Shown: positions 19,842-30,016 of the stretch, piece after piece
Layout: each line of letters starts with the position of its first letter
How positions within the stretch are numbered: position 1 is the stretch's first letter
Source of the DNA: Tetrapisispora phaffii CBS 4417
Lineage: Eukaryota; Ascomycota; Saccharomycetes; Saccharomycetales; Saccharomycetaceae
Assembly: GCF_000236905.1 (NCBI RefSeq)
Contig: NC_016534.1
Location: 349,380-413,379, forward strand
DNA length: 64,000 bases
Direction: 5' to 3'
The notes under the pieces: model-generated
What the model saw: the letters and a program-made list of their open reading frames with translations, nothing else
The model's database searches: none
Told to the model about the DNA's origin: nothing
Program-made: the position numbers and the translations under genes

Positions 19842-20258
19842 ATGATTAGTAATATCCCAACAGAAGTCATCGACTGGAGCATATTGAATGAAATAATATC
19901 TATGGATGAAGATGATCCTGAGTTTTCCAAAATGCTGATAAGACAGTATATCGAACAAGTCACAACCACCTTCAACGATATTGGAAATGAATTGGATACA
20001 ACCAAAGATTTAAACAAATTGAATTCATTAGGTCATTTCTTGAAAGGGTCCTCGGCAACTCTGGGTTTGCAAAGAATTGCATGGGTTTGCGAAAGAATAC
20101 AGAATTTGGGCAAAAAAAGATCTGCCGGTTTAGACGAGGGTACTGTTAAAGATGACCAATATTATTTGGATTTGATCAGAGAAGCTTTAAAGGAAGCTAA
20201 AGTTGAATTCATACTCGCGAAAAAGGAATTGCACGATTATTACAAGACTGACTTTTAG
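19842..20258 (+). CDS. YPD1: Histidine phosphotransfer protein Ypd1
   Basis: Ypd1 relays phosphate from the osmosensor Sln1 to the response regulators Ssk1 (cytoplasm, HOG pathway) and Skn7 (nucleus). The 138-residue protein is a single HPt four-helix domain. The phosphorylated residue is His65 in LGHFLKGSSATLGLQRIAWV, followed by the conserved CERIQNLGKK. S. cerevisiae Ypd1 has 167 residues; the difference is mainly the loss of its acidic loop between the last helices, here replaced by a short GLDEGTVKDDQY linker. The N-terminal IPTEVIDWSILNEIISMDEDD is strongly conserved. Convergent with PHO13, matching YDL235C-YDL236W. Confidence 0.96.
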   Translation: MISNIPTEVIDWSILNEIISMDEDDPEFSKMLIRQYIEQVTTTFNDIGNELDTTKDLNKLNSLGHFLKGSSATLGLQRIAWVCERIQNLGKKRSAGLDEGTVKDDQYYLDLIREALKEAKVEFILAKKELHDYYKTDF

Positions 20259-20551
20259 TTCCTGTATTCTATTCTGGCCCGGCATGTGTTTTTTTTTCTT
20301 TTCTTTCAACAAATGTAAATGATATATTGATTATTAGTAACAAAATTCTGATAACATTTTACATACCATTCATATCTTTCTGTCGAGACTAAAAGAACAA
20401 AAAATTTTATGAAAAACATTGATGAAGAACAATAAGAGTTTCGAGATTATATTATCTATAATTCTTGTATATTAGATACTTGATTTTATTATATAACATT
20501 TTGAATTTTGAACTTATACTTTCTTTTTATAAATATGTATTGCTAAGTCGT

Positions 20552-21478
20552 TTAATGTGTAAATTCGTACAAATCCCCTAACTTATTAATGTAATATTTT
20601 GGATTTGGATATTCATCGGTCTTTGTAACAGCTCTCTCTTCAGTTTCAATACCGGTTAAAACCAATAAAGTTCCACCTAGTCCACCTTCAACACCAAATC
20701 TAATATCTGTGTTCAATCTGTCACCAACCATACAACATTTTTGCTTGTTCAGGTTAAACGCACTGATAATGGTGTTCAACATGTTCATGTTCGGCTTACC
20801 ACAGTATGCAGGTCTTTTGTTGGCAGCAAAAGCAGCAGATTCAATCATGGAACCAGCACCTGGTAAAATTAAACCCTTTTGTGGGAATGTGGAGTCGACG
20901 TTAGTACCGACAAATGCAACACCGTCTTGTTGCAAATATTGTAAAGTAATAGCTAGTCTATGGTAATTGATATCGTTATCTAAACCAGCAACAACACATT
21001 TAACATCATTATCTAGACCATCTTTTAAGAACGGAGAAGTCTTAGCATCGAACTTTTCATTTAATCTTGGATCATCACAACCTAAAGTTTCATAACCCAT
21101 TAATCCTAATTCTTCTCTTATACCACTTTGACCAAAGATCCAAACTTTATCCTTACCAGGTTGTAATTTCAAAAAATCACGGACATAAATTGCAGATGCA
21201 TAACCAGAAGTGAATATTTGTTCTTCTTTAACTGTTATACCAAAATCAGCAAATTTGTGAGTATAAGCTTTACGGGATTTAGTCGAATTGTTTGTGACAA
21301 AGATCAATTGTTTACCCTTAGATTCTAATAATGATAATGTTTCTGTAATTGAAGGTAATAGATGAGTACCTAACCATAAAACACCATCACAATCGAATAA
21401 GAAAGTATCAAATTTATCGATAAATTCTTCAGATAATTCACCATTAGTAATTTTAATTGGAGCAACGTACGTGGACAT
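20552..21478 (-). CDS. PHO13: HAD-family phosphatase Pho13 (p-nitrophenyl phosphatase / phosphoglycolate phosphatase)
   Basis: Pho13 belongs to the haloacid dehalogenase superfamily and removes toxic by-products such as 2-phosphoglycolate and 4-phosphoerythronate made by side reactions of glycolysis. The 308-residue length is close to the 312 of S. cerevisiae. Motif I is DCDGVLW with nucleophile Asp29 and Asp31. Motif II is FVTNNSTKS. The late motifs include KPNMNML and [14 protein letters not shown]. The cap region between motifs II and III is of the type found in p-nitrophenyl phosphatases. No targeting signal is visible; a cytosolic location is expected. Confidence 0.96.
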   Translation of the reverse strand: MSTYVAPIKITNGELSEEFIDKFDTFLFDCDGVLWLGTHLLPSITETLSLLESKGKQLIFVTNNSTKSRKAYTHKFADFGITVKEEQIFTSGYASAIYVRDFLKLQPGKDKVWIFGQSGIREELGLMGYETLGCDDPRLNEKFDAKTSPFLKDGLDNDVKCVVAGLDNDINYHRLAITLQYLQQDGVAFVGTNVDSTFPQKGLILPGAGSMIESAAFAANKRPAYCGKPNMNMLNTIISAFNLNKQKCCMVGDRLNTDIRFGVEGGLGGTLLVLTGIETEERAVTKTDEYPNPKYYINKLGDLYEFTH

Positions 21479-21845
21479 TATATATATATGTCTCTATTTT
21501 ACGATATAATTGGTGTATATTTTACACTTGACCAGTTCGAAACTATAATTATTCGAATAATAAAGGTACTTTTTAACTGATTGCTTTTATATGTACTATA
21601 GTCTCAAGGTCTTTTTTAATATCTCGACTTTTTTTCTTTTATTTGCTAAAGGTCCTCCTCGGAAATACGGTGTTAATTGTAGGAGTTTCACCTAATATCG
21701 TGCCACGGAGATAAGAACATGATTCAGACATATTTCAGATTAATATATATCTCAATTTTATTGTTGCTTGTACATGATATAAAGTTGTTATTTATGTGAT
21801 AATGATATAAAAACCGGAGTTAACCTAGAGAACATGAGTTTGATT

Positions 21846-23147
21846 TTAGATGTCCCTATGTATCATACTTTCTCTACCTGGACCGGTACCGATCCATTCG
21901 ACAGGAACGTTGACAAAATCTTCGATGTACTTTAAGTACTTCTTTGCGTTTTCTGGAAGATCCTCGTACTTGCTAATCTTTGTGATATCTTCATTCCAAC
22001 CAGGTAAGGTTTCATACTCGACTTCAACATTACCTAATACTAACAGATCTTCTGGGAAAGAATCCAGCTTCTTGCCGTTGATGGAATAAGAGATACCGAC
22101 TGGGATTTCCTTGAAAGTATCAAGGACGTCCAGCTTTGTGATGTTCAAACTGGTGTAACCGTTGATGATGGTGGAGTATTTTAGAAGAACTAAATCCAAC
22201 CAACCACAACGTCTCTTACGACCTGTAGTGACACCGACTTCAACACCAATAGATTGTAATTTCTCACCTTCCTCATTCAATTGTTCAGTTGGGAAAGGAC
22301 CTTCACCAACTCTTGTGGTATAAGCTTTCACGACACCATACGTTGTTTCGATGTATCTTGGTGGAATACCTAGACCCGTGATAACACCACCGATACCTGT
22401 ACTGGAGGACGTGACATATGGATAAGTACCAAAATCAATATCTAGCATTAAGGCGTTAGCACCTTCAACTAATATCTTCTTATTGCTTTTCAGAGCGTCA
22501 TAAATGAAATGGACAGTGTCTGTGACGAAAGGTCTCAACTTTTGTCTGTAAATATTTTTGTAGCGGTTTAATTCTTCTTCGTAATCGTAGTCAAAATTAC
22601 CATAACGCTCCTTTCTTGTTTTTAGTAATCTCATGTATCTAGTCACAAACTCTTCCCAAGCACCCGGTTGATCGTTTATCAAATGATGGACTCTAATACC
22701 CGATCTTGATGCTTTAGTGGAATAAGTAGGACCAATACCTTTACCGGTGGTACCAATATTCTTACCATCCTTCGAGGCACCAGACAACTCTAATTCCCTC
22801 AACTTATCGACTCTTTGATGGAAATCGAAGACCAAATGAGCTCTTGAAGAGATAAATAGTCTCTTCGAGGCGTCAGTTAAACCCTTGGATTCAATTGTCT
22901 CCAATTCTTTGAAAAAAGAAGGGATATGCAAGACAACACCATTACCTAGAACATTCTGACAATTTGGATTAACTAAACCAGATGGTAACATATGGAAATC
23001 ATACTTTACACCATTAACAACAATTGTATGTCCTGCATTATTACCACCAGCACATCTAGCAACAATATCGTAGTCATGGACTAATAAATCAACTAATTTA
23101 CCTTTACCTTCATCACCCCATTGGGAACCTAAAACAACATTAACCAT
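21846..23147 (-). CDS. ADE12: Adenylosuccinate synthetase
   Basis: This enzyme joins IMP and aspartate with GTP hydrolysis to make adenylosuccinate, the first committed step to AMP. The 433-residue length equals the S. cerevisiae enzyme. The GTP-binding loop QWGDEGKGK lies near residues 9-17 with Asp12, and His40 is in [10 protein letters not shown]. The [17 protein letters not shown] and [14 protein letters not shown] segments involved in IMP and aspartate binding are intact. The C-terminal [10 protein letters not shown] is also family-typical. Divergent from POP1, as YNL220W-YNL221C. A TGACTC element lies about 0.65 kb upstream (23793-23798), weak support for purine or amino-acid control. 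Confidence 0.97.
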   Translation of the reverse strand: MVNVVLGSQWGDEGKGKLVDLLVHDYDIVARCAGGNNAGHTIVVNGVKYDFHMLPSGLVNPNCQNVLGNGVVLHIPSFFKELETIESKGLTDASKRLFISSRAHLVFDFHQRVDKLRELELSGASKDGKNIGTTGKGIGPTYSTKASRSGIRVHHLINDQPGAWEEFVTRYMRLLKTRKERYGNFDYDYEEELNRYKNIYRQKLRPFVTDTVHFIYDALKSNKKILVEGANALMLDIDFGTYPYVTSSSTGIGGVITGLGIPPRYIETTYGVVKAYTTRVGEGPFPTEQLNEEGEKLQSIGVEVGVTTGRKRRCGWLDLVLLKYSTIINGYTSLNITKLDVLDTFKEIPVGISYSINGKKLDSFPEDLLVLGNVEVEYETLPGWNEDITKISKYEDLPENAKKYLKYIEDFVNVPVEWIGTGPGRESMIHRDI

Positions 23148-24271
23148 ATTTAATTTTTATAAACCTAGATGGATACCTTTACTGGTGTCAAATACTAATA
23201 CACTGATATTATATGTAAACTCTCTCACACACACACACTTATATATATATGTATATGGGAATCGAATAGTTTAATATTAAGTATAATACAAGATCTGTTA
23301 ACATATAAGATGAAATATTGAAAAATTTCAAGAATTTAATACATATATAATAGATAAGTAATTATTATTAGTATGATCTTATTGAATGTATAAATCTACA
23401 AAAAACAAAAAAAGACTCAACGAGTAACTATGAACCACTTTACTGGAAAACGTTGTTCCTTATATACATTTCAACTACAAGATTTAAAAGAAAAAATATT
23501 TGAACTTTCTTAAACACCACCTGCAAGTTCTGAAGATCTGTCTCCCTCTCTTATGTTATCCCTTCCAACTTTGAAGATGTCGTTACTCTGCCTATTTAAA
23601 CTTTGCATCAAACTACAATATTATCTCGAACTTAAACAATTAAAGTGTTACTGTTAGTGTTAATATTAGCATTAGCATTAATATTAGTATTAGCATTAGT
23701 GCCTACTATATATGTTGTTTCCCCTGGCAGAATCTTCCATCTCGCCTACCTCCCCTCTTCATTTCGTATGAGGCGTGGTTACCCGGTAGTAGTGACTCTG
23801 TTCACGATCAAGTGTGTGAGCAGGTGGGTGAGAATATTTGCAAGTTAGCGTGGTCATGAGGGAAGCAGACATCGCATCGTAACTCCTACATATAGGTATG
23901 TGTATTGGTAGCTAGTCTATATCTGTTTTTCTATTTGGAACGGTCTGTTTTGATATACACTTAACCTTCTTACTATGATTAACGCATATAGTACTGCTAT
24001 ATGCTGTATCGCAGAACCTTTTTAAATGTTTTTCAGAGAGGTTATTTTACCCGGATCGTGGGTTTGTTCTACAGGTGAAAAATTGAATTGACATTTGGAG
24101 ATATAACCTAACCTATAAGTTTCAATATTGCGATGAGGTCAGTTTAGGTTGTTATAATTAAATTAGTGATTTGATTTATTAGTATGCAATGATTGTATAC
24201 ACACGCTTAATTGTAGTGACTGTATTCCCGACAAGATAGCTTTGTTTTGTTACGTGTGCACAAGATTGACC
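23148..24271. promoter_or_regulatory. ADE12-POP1 divergent promoter region
   Basis: 1.1 kb between divergent genes. It holds two Reb1-type TTACCCG sites (23779-23785 and 24047-24053), typical of nucleosome-free yeast promoters, and a stretch at about 23650-23700 built from imperfect six-base units of ATTAGC/ATTAGT/ATTAAT type. A short CA run followed by TATATATA lies near 23225-23250. No gene was recognised; the 67-codon frame at 23645 is a product of the repeat. Confidence 0.6.
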
Positions 24272-26902
24272 ATGAGTTCTGCATCCGGTAGTGGTGGAAG
24301 AAAGGTATTGAATAAAAATCAAAAGTTTAAAAGAGACAAGCTCAGAAATGCAAGAAACATTAGGACTCAGGCGGTTTCTTATGACAAAAATAACCATGAT
24401 CTTTCGAAAGAAGGCGGGAGTCTGCTGAATGTTAACAATTTTGTCAATACAAGGGCGTTTGAAATCAAGCAGTTGTACAGTTCTATGCATCAATCAAGAA
24501 GATCTAATGCAACCAGAGTGTTTCAAAGTTTGCCAAGAAAATTAAGAAGAAGGACAGCTTCTCATAATATTGCCAGAATACCAAAGAGAATGAGAAATAG
24601 AGCCAAAAGAGAAATGAACAAAAATAACAACAATAATGAAAAAGTTAACAATATCTCAGGTGGATTAACTATTGCTGCAAAGAAACGTAGTAAAAAAAGT
24701 TTAAATGCAAAACAATTTTATAGAGCTAAAATGTCAATCAAGTTATTACGACTATTTACAAAGACAAAAAATTTGAAAATGTTATCTGGTCCAAAAGAAT
24801 TGACATTGAGAAATATTACAACAAGACAAAAAATTAAACATTTTAAAGATATTTTGAAAAATAAATTGCCATCCTCTTCAACTGCAATTGCATGCAACAA
24901 CCAAATGGGAAGTTATGACAACACCGCGGTAGACTCACTGGCAACAAAAACTTATAGTAGGATCAAATACTTGAAGAGGCAAAAACATTTTAAATGGTTG
25001 TCCACTCACATCTGGCACGCTAAAAGATCACATTTAATAAAAAGATGGGGTTACCAGATCCCTTACTCCCCCACTCAAAAATGTTATAAATTGACACATA
25101 GAATTGGCAGTTCTGTTGCATCATCAGATGGAAACTTGTTACAAGACACAAGTTTTATTGGTAATATGATTATTCAAAATGAAAGTAGTACAGACGAGTT
25201 ATCAGATTTAATCGCATCTTTGACAAATAAAAAGGGTAATAAGAAAGTTTATAGAGTGCATCAATGTTATTTCGAAGGTTTACTTTACAATATTGATAAT
25301 GAAAATTCAATTTCAAACGCAATTCTCGGTCCTGCTGATCTTTTATGGATCAACGAAAACAAAGTTTTACTACGATTACATCCATCATTTTATGAAGTTG
25401 TATTCAAAGCCATTCTGAAAAAAGTTAAGCTCAATAAAAATTTTAAGGTATATGATTGTCGTTATTCAATTGGCAGTATCAACTTATGTGGTGCAAAAAC
25501 TTTATCTTCATTATCGTCTATTCTTAGAACTGTGAAAAATGAGGGGAAGGAATCAAGCTCTTACCAAACTTTTACCAAACTTTCAAAATTAACCGATTAT
25601 TCAATCTTGCCAAAACAAACCTTATTTGCATTCCGAGCATTAGATCCTAGATTTGTTATAACACCAAAAGCTGTTACTCCTAATAATGGTGAAATAAATA
25701 TTGCAGATATTTGTAAATTAAATGAAATCAATAAGGACGAAGTTAAAGCTATTTTAGAAATGCTGTCAGATCCTGAGACGAGAAAAGAAAGTTACAAAAA
25801 TCAAGCTACCTTGAAACAATTGCATAAGAGAAAAGAAGCTCAATCATCAGGAGAGGCTTCTACTAATCAAAATATAATTATGTTTAAGAGGGATTATGAT
25901 CCTTTAATTCCTGTGGTTATAGCAAAAAGACCTAAAACTGGAGATTGGGTGCTCTTATTACCATGGAATTGGGTGTTGCCATTTTGGTATCAATTGCATA
26001 AAGTGTCTAAATCATATCACATTGGTTTGAGACAAAACCAACTGCTACATTTTGAATCCCAATCTTTATATTTCCCCGATGATTATCCTTTCACAAAAAT
26101 TGGTTTCAAGGAGAATTATTTTTATAAAAGAGATGCTGCAATGAAAAAATGGGAAAGTAAGCCTAGTAGCCATAGATTAAACTATGATAAAATAAAGGAA
26201 ATACATGATCTGGATTTACCAGCTATTCAAGGTGAAGTTGGTGATTATTTCTCATGCGATTGGTTATTTTTACAAATTTTAATTAACAGTATTACGTACT
26301 TATCAAAAGATGGCAACGATTTAATTAGTATCAATAGCAGTAAAACAATGTCCATGAATGAGCACTGTGGTTTAAGAGAACTCCGTTCTGTCAATGATAT
26401 TATGGAATTTTACAACGATATTAAGGTAAAACCTATCGAAGAAGACACTCCAATTCTTTCTTTACACAATATTAAGAACAAATCCAAAAATAAACTAAAT
26501 CCAATTCTTTTTGACAAATTATCACCTCAGTTAAGTATAATCAAGACCCCATTGCCGGTTACACCAATTTCATGTATTTTAAATGAAAAAGGACATCCTA
26601 CAGATAATGCTAGGATATATCAAATCCCTAGTGAACACTTAGAACATTGGAAATCCGTGGCAAAAGGAGTTTATAGATCTAACGGTAGAAGAAACCATGA
26701 ATTAAACCATCCTAAACCGAATGTTAAAGACCTAATAGGTTTCGTAACCTCCGGCACGTTTAGTTTGTCACAAGGTAAAGGTGTTGGCAACGGGTTTGTT
26801 CATTCTAATTACATCTACAACTCGACACATGACTACGTTCTAATAAGAAATGTAGGCACTAATGTGTATAGAGTAAGCCAATGGAAATTAATAAATATAT
26901 AA
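24272..26902 (+). CDS. POP1: RNase P / RNase MRP protein subunit Pop1
   Basis: Pop1 is the largest protein of nuclear RNase P (tRNA 5' maturation) and RNase MRP (rRNA processing). The ATG at 24272 (MSSASGSGGRKVLNKNQ...) gives 876 residues, against 875 in S. cerevisiae; the in-frame extension upstream starts at TTG. The N-terminal third is very basic, with RRRTASHNIARIPKRMRNRAKRE-type arginine/lysine clusters expected for RNA binding. It is followed by the conserved THIWHAKRSH segment near 250. The central POPLD-type region includes RPKTGDWVLLLPWNWVLPFW. The C-terminus holds GFVTSGTFSLSQGKGVGNG. Followed by the U1 RNA gene on the same strand, a neighbour relation also seen in S. cerevisiae. 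Confidence 0.95.
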   Translation: MSSASGSGGRKVLNKNQKFKRDKLRNARNIRTQAVSYDKNNHDLSKEGGSLLNVNNFVNTRAFEIKQLYSSMHQSRRSNATRVFQSLPRKLRRRTASHNIARIPKRMRNRAKREMNKNNNNNEKVNNISGGLTIAAKKRSKKSLNAKQFYRAKMSIKLLRLFTKTKNLKMLSGPKELTLRNITTRQKIKHFKDILKNKLPSSSTAIACNNQMGSYDNTAVDSLATKTYSRIKYLKRQKHFKWLSTHIWHAKRSHLIKRWGYQIPYSPTQKCYKLTHRIGSSVASSDGNLLQDTSFIGNMIIQNESSTDELSDLIASLTNKKGNKKVYRVHQCYFEGLLYNIDNENSISNAILGPADLLWINENKVLLRLHPSFYEVVFKAILKKVKLNKNFKVYDCRYSIGSINLCGAKTLSSLSSILRTVKNEGKESSSYQTFTKLSKLTDYSILPKQTLFAFRALDPRFVITPKAVTPNNGEINIADICKLNEINKDEVKAILEMLSDPETRKESYKNQATLKQLHKRKEAQSSGEASTNQNIIMFKRDYDPLIPVVIAKRPKTGDWVLLLPWNWVLPFWYQLHKVSKSYHIGLRQNQLLHFESQSLYFPDDYPFTKIGFKENYFYKRDAAMKKWESKPSSHRLNYDKIKEIHDLDLPAIQGEVGDYFSCDWLFLQILINSITYLSKDGNDLISINSSKTMSMNEHCGLRELRSVNDIMEFYNDIKVKPIEEDTPILSLHNIKNKSKNKLNPILFDKLSPQLSIIKTPLPVTPISCILNEKGHPTDNARIYQIPSEHLEHWKSVAKGVYRSNGRRNHELNHPKPNVKDLIGFVTSGTFSLSQGKGVGNGFVHSNYIYNSTHDYVLIRNVGTNVYRVSQWKLINI

Positions 26903-27008
26903 TGTATTGTATATGCCCTATATACCTTGAATATCTGATTCATTCGGAGCGTATCTGCATTTAAAGACTTCATCGTAAATTTACCCTCTCTTTAACCCTC
27001 TCATCAAT

Positions 27009-27036
27009 TTTTGTTGAAAAAAAATTTTCAACAAAA
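27009..27036. terminator. 12-bp A/T-rich inverted repeat after POP1
   Basis: TTTTGTTGAAAA (27009-27020) and TTTTCAACAAAA (27025-27036) are perfect reverse complements around an AAAA loop, 106 bases past the POP1 stop and upstream of the U1 TATA box. It may mark the POP1 3' end or simply be a dyad between the two transcription units. Yeast does not use hairpin terminators of the bacterial kind, so the function is open. Confidence 0.4.
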
Positions 27037-27055
27037 TATGAATCGACAAGAAAAA

Positions 27056-27063
27056 TATAAAAG
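27056..27063 (+). promoter_or_regulatory. TATA box of the U1 snRNA gene
   Basis: TATAAAAG stands 132 bases upstream of the inferred U1 RNA 5' end, on the same strand. RNA polymerase II makes yeast U1, so a TATA element is expected; the distance is a little long but within the yeast range. Confidence 0.5.
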
Positions 27064-27194
27064 TATTTAAGCAACTTGAATATTAATTTATTGAAAAATA
27101 TGAGAATTGGTTTTTGCCTGTTACTACAAATTTAATTTCTTTTCTTTTAGGGTTAAATATTATTTTTTCTTGTATATTTCTTTTTAAAATCTCC

Positions 27195-27943
27195 ATACTT
27201 ACCTTAAGATGTCAGGGGAGATCAAGAAGTCCTACTGATGATACATATGTTTTCAATTATTCTTTCCTCTTTTCATGTTTTTATTTCGATAAAAGATGAG
27301 AATGAAGAATTAGAAGGATGCAAGCCATTTAATATGACAGTTAGAATTCAGTAGTGTAATTTATTATGCTACTGAGTTTCTGCTGTTGTTGTAATTGATG
27401 GTAGCTCCTTAGTCAACTTACACAAACTGTTGCGAAAAATGTGTATTCCGACGATTCGTTTTCTTGTTTAATCAGGAATCATAATATTTTGCTTTTTTTT
27501 CATGTGTTTTGCTATGCATGGAAAGAATATAGTCGAATATTATGTCTTGATTGAGCCCTTTTTTCTTCTGCCTGGAGAAGTATGGCACTGACTAATATCA
27601 GTGTTAGGAAAGTTGGATTTGATTGAGATTGAATATTCAATTGCTTGTTTGATGCATATGTTACTTTATAGTTTAATTATGCTGTTCTCTCGGGAAGTTC
27701 TTTGATTGGGTTTTGATTGATTCATTTACATTAGTAATATTCTTCGGAGTACATTAAAGTAGAGAGAAGGTTGAATCATTTCTTGATCAATTAATTGGCA
27801 TTATTAGATTATATTCTAAATATGTTCTTAGCCATTTATTTGACGATGAACGATGTTGACTAACCAAGCTATTCCTATATTCTATTATATCTTAATCAAA
27901 TTTGATAGAATCGGGTGGGTCTTATAATTTTTGATTTATTTTC
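27195..27943 (+). ncRNA. SNR19: U1 spliceosomal RNA
   Basis: U1 RNA pairs with the 5' splice site to start splicing. The RNA begins at 27195 with ATACTTACCTTAAGAT, whose ACTTACCT is the conserved element complementary to yeast 5' splice sites, and continues with GGAGATCAAGAAGTCC (stem-loop I) as in S. cerevisiae U1. Internally, CTTCTGCCTGGAGAAG near 27565-27580 and the following GTGTTAGG match remembered yeast U1 core sequence. The 3' end has GGGTGGGTCTTATAATTTTTGATTTATTTTC-like sequence with the Sm site AATTTTTG at 27926-27933. The total is about 750 nt against 568 in S. cerevisiae, the extra length being in the fungal-specific middle. SNR19 also lies between POP1 and SSU72 in S. cerevisiae. 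The exact 3' end is inferred. Confidence 0.95.
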
Positions 27944-28071
27944 AAATTAAAAATATTTTCTATTTTTTACAATAGAGATTATTATCAAATATTAATATAA
28001 ATATTTTTTATATCACGTTTGTTTATCAGATGATGAATAGTATTATAAAATCTATTTGTATATACCGATTT

Positions 28072-29334
28072 CTAAATAATGTTAACTACATTGTCATCGA
28101 TTTCATAAGACGGTAATTTGTGCTGACTCTTTTCAATGTCTGGTTCATCAAATGTATGCAATTCTTGTAGACTGCAAGCTAAATCAAGGTTATCGACACA
28201 CAGTAGATCAACTTTGTAATAATTTATCAATTTTTGCCAAACATAAACTGCATTTGCTAATGGCCATTCTGGTGTGTCCCATATTCTTACTTTTAAATTA
28301 TATTTATGACATATTTCAATATACCTTCTTAAGTAATCATTTGGATCATGTTTTGTAAAGGATGTGAAATCTTTTATAAAGTTTTTAAATGATATAGATG
28401 CAGTTAGTGCATTGAAGTCTTCAGAATATCGTTTTACAACTTTTTCGAGTTCTTTCCCAAAGGTGTCAAGGTCTGTCTCATTATCTATAACTGGTAACAT
28501 TGTTAAATCTTTAAAAACATAGCGTTTAAATGAACCTTGTAAATTGTTGCTGAGTTGACCACCAGCAGTGGCCAGATATTCAGGATAATTGCCTGTAGCA
28601 ATTACAGTAATTGGTCTAGAGACAGTTACCTCTTTCATTAAATCATAATATGATACGAGGTTACAATCAACCAAAGGTGCAAGGTATTTCAAAAGTAACT
28701 CATACGTTTCAACGTCCGCTTCTGTTTTAAAATCTATATAAAGATAAAGCGTTCTATGAGGTTCATTATAAAAAACACCAGTTTCCTTCAATTCTGGGTT
28801 TTTTTTTAATAATGCTGATGGAGGTTTCAATAATGCTAATAATGGACCTGTATATAAGTTGTAAAGGGTTGTATTTTCTGTATCAAGATAAGCTTTATTA
28901 TGCCCAACTGCTAGCACATATTTGGAATAAGAATTTTTCACATACCAGACGTCAGCTTCAACACTTGTAGCACCATGTGTCAATGCATCGAATAGAGGGA
29001 GTTCCCTCCAATAGTCATTGTGAGAATGAATTGCTTTTGGAACAACATCTTTTGTTAATAACCGTTTCGGTAAACTTTGAATTTGTGATGAAGTTTGACC
29101 TAAGAATAAACTAGTTGTTAAACGATAATAAAAATCCTGACCTAATAAGCTATTAGGCATTATTCTGGTAATGGTTTTTCTGAAGTTTTCAACATATTTA
29201 ACACCTGTACCATACAAGGATGTTTGTTGTTCCTTTGACCATAAAAATAAATTATTTCTTTGATTAATCGTTGTCTGCTCATTACTTCCCAATTTCGGAG
29301 GAATAGTAGCATCAGTTTGCTTTTCGTATATCAT
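28072..29334 (-). CDS. AIM6: Aim6-family protein (phosphodiesterase-like fold)
   Basis: Aim6 (altered inheritance of mitochondria) is a poorly characterised fungal protein; its sequence is reminiscent of the PLC-like/glycerophosphodiester phosphodiesterase fold. The 420-residue protein shares HSHNDYWRELPLFDALTHGA, then SVEADVW, AVGHNKAYLD and LYTGPLL with S. cerevisiae Aim6 (390 residues), and a late WDTPEWP resembling WGAPTWP. The HSHND and EADVW pairs resemble the metal- and substrate-binding positions of that fold. Unlike S. cerevisiae Aim6 it has no clear hydrophobic N-terminal segment, starting instead with a polar MIYEKQTDATIPPKLG. Divergent from GUD1, as YDL237W-YDL238C. Family assignment is firm; catalytic activity is unproven. 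Confidence 0.9.
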   Translation of the reverse strand: MIYEKQTDATIPPKLGSNEQTTINQRNNLFLWSKEQQTSLYGTGVKYVENFRKTITRIMPNSLLGQDFYYRLTTSLFLGQTSSQIQSLPKRLLTKDVVPKAIHSHNDYWRELPLFDALTHGATSVEADVWYVKNSYSKYVLAVGHNKAYLDTENTTLYNLYTGPLLALLKPPSALLKKNPELKETGVFYNEPHRTLYLYIDFKTEADVETYELLLKYLAPLVDCNLVSYYDLMKEVTVSRPITVIATGNYPEYLATAGGQLSNNLQGSFKRYVFKDLTMLPVIDNETDLDTFGKELEKVVKRYSEDFNALTASISFKNFIKDFTSFTKHDPNDYLRRYIEICHKYNLKVRIWDTPEWPLANAVYVWQKLINYYKVDLLCVDNLDLACSLQELHTFDEPDIEKSQHKLPSYEIDDNVVNII

Positions 29335-30016
29335 TGTTAAATAAAAGCCTCTATAGAGGAGCTAACTAATCTTCTCTATTGTAGTTAACTTGCTAATCAA
29401 TTATCAACTAATACCGTTTCATAATTTTCTAAAATAATGGCAAATCATTTTATAATTATGTTATAATTATGTTATAAATGAAATGTTGCAACCAAGAGTT
29501 ACCACTTAAGAATCACCTTAATTTATCCCTTTTATGCTTCACTATTATTAAAAAGGTTGATCTGATATCGTATCAAATTACCAAAACTCAATTAAACACC
29601 TCGTGAATTAACCACATAGAATCAAGCTTTGGTATCAATAGTTAATGATACTTGGTATGTTGTACATATCTTACTAACTACAGATATATAAATATCAATA
29701 TTATTTAATCATTGTCTAATCATTTACCTTATCTTATCTTGTAGATTCGGTCAAACTCTAATCATCAATTGTCCGAAGTAAGCGTCTCAAGAAAGAATAA
29801 GTCAGAAACGTATATAAAAAGCATTGTGCTTCGTGAAGATTCCTGAGATCTTGTTCACATTCAATCATTCTAAAGGTCAGCTAATGAACGGAACATAATT
29901 ATCAATAGCTTATTGTAAATATTTGATTGATGGGATGCATTCAGAAGTACTCATCTTTCAAAGTCATAATTTTTTTAATACAAGATCTGAATATTATTTT
30001 TAAGGGGAATTTACAT
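29335..30016. promoter_or_regulatory. AIM6-GUD1 divergent promoter with overlapping GATA sites
   Basis: 0.68 kb between divergent genes. On the minus strand two GATAAG motifs abut (29728-29733 and 29733-29738), about 280 bases upstream of GUD1. These are binding sites for the nitrogen regulators Gln3 and Gat1, which fits a purine-nitrogen gene. GUD1 also has ATG-free leader sequence from about 29927 that stays open in frame but is not conserved. Confidence 0.5.
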
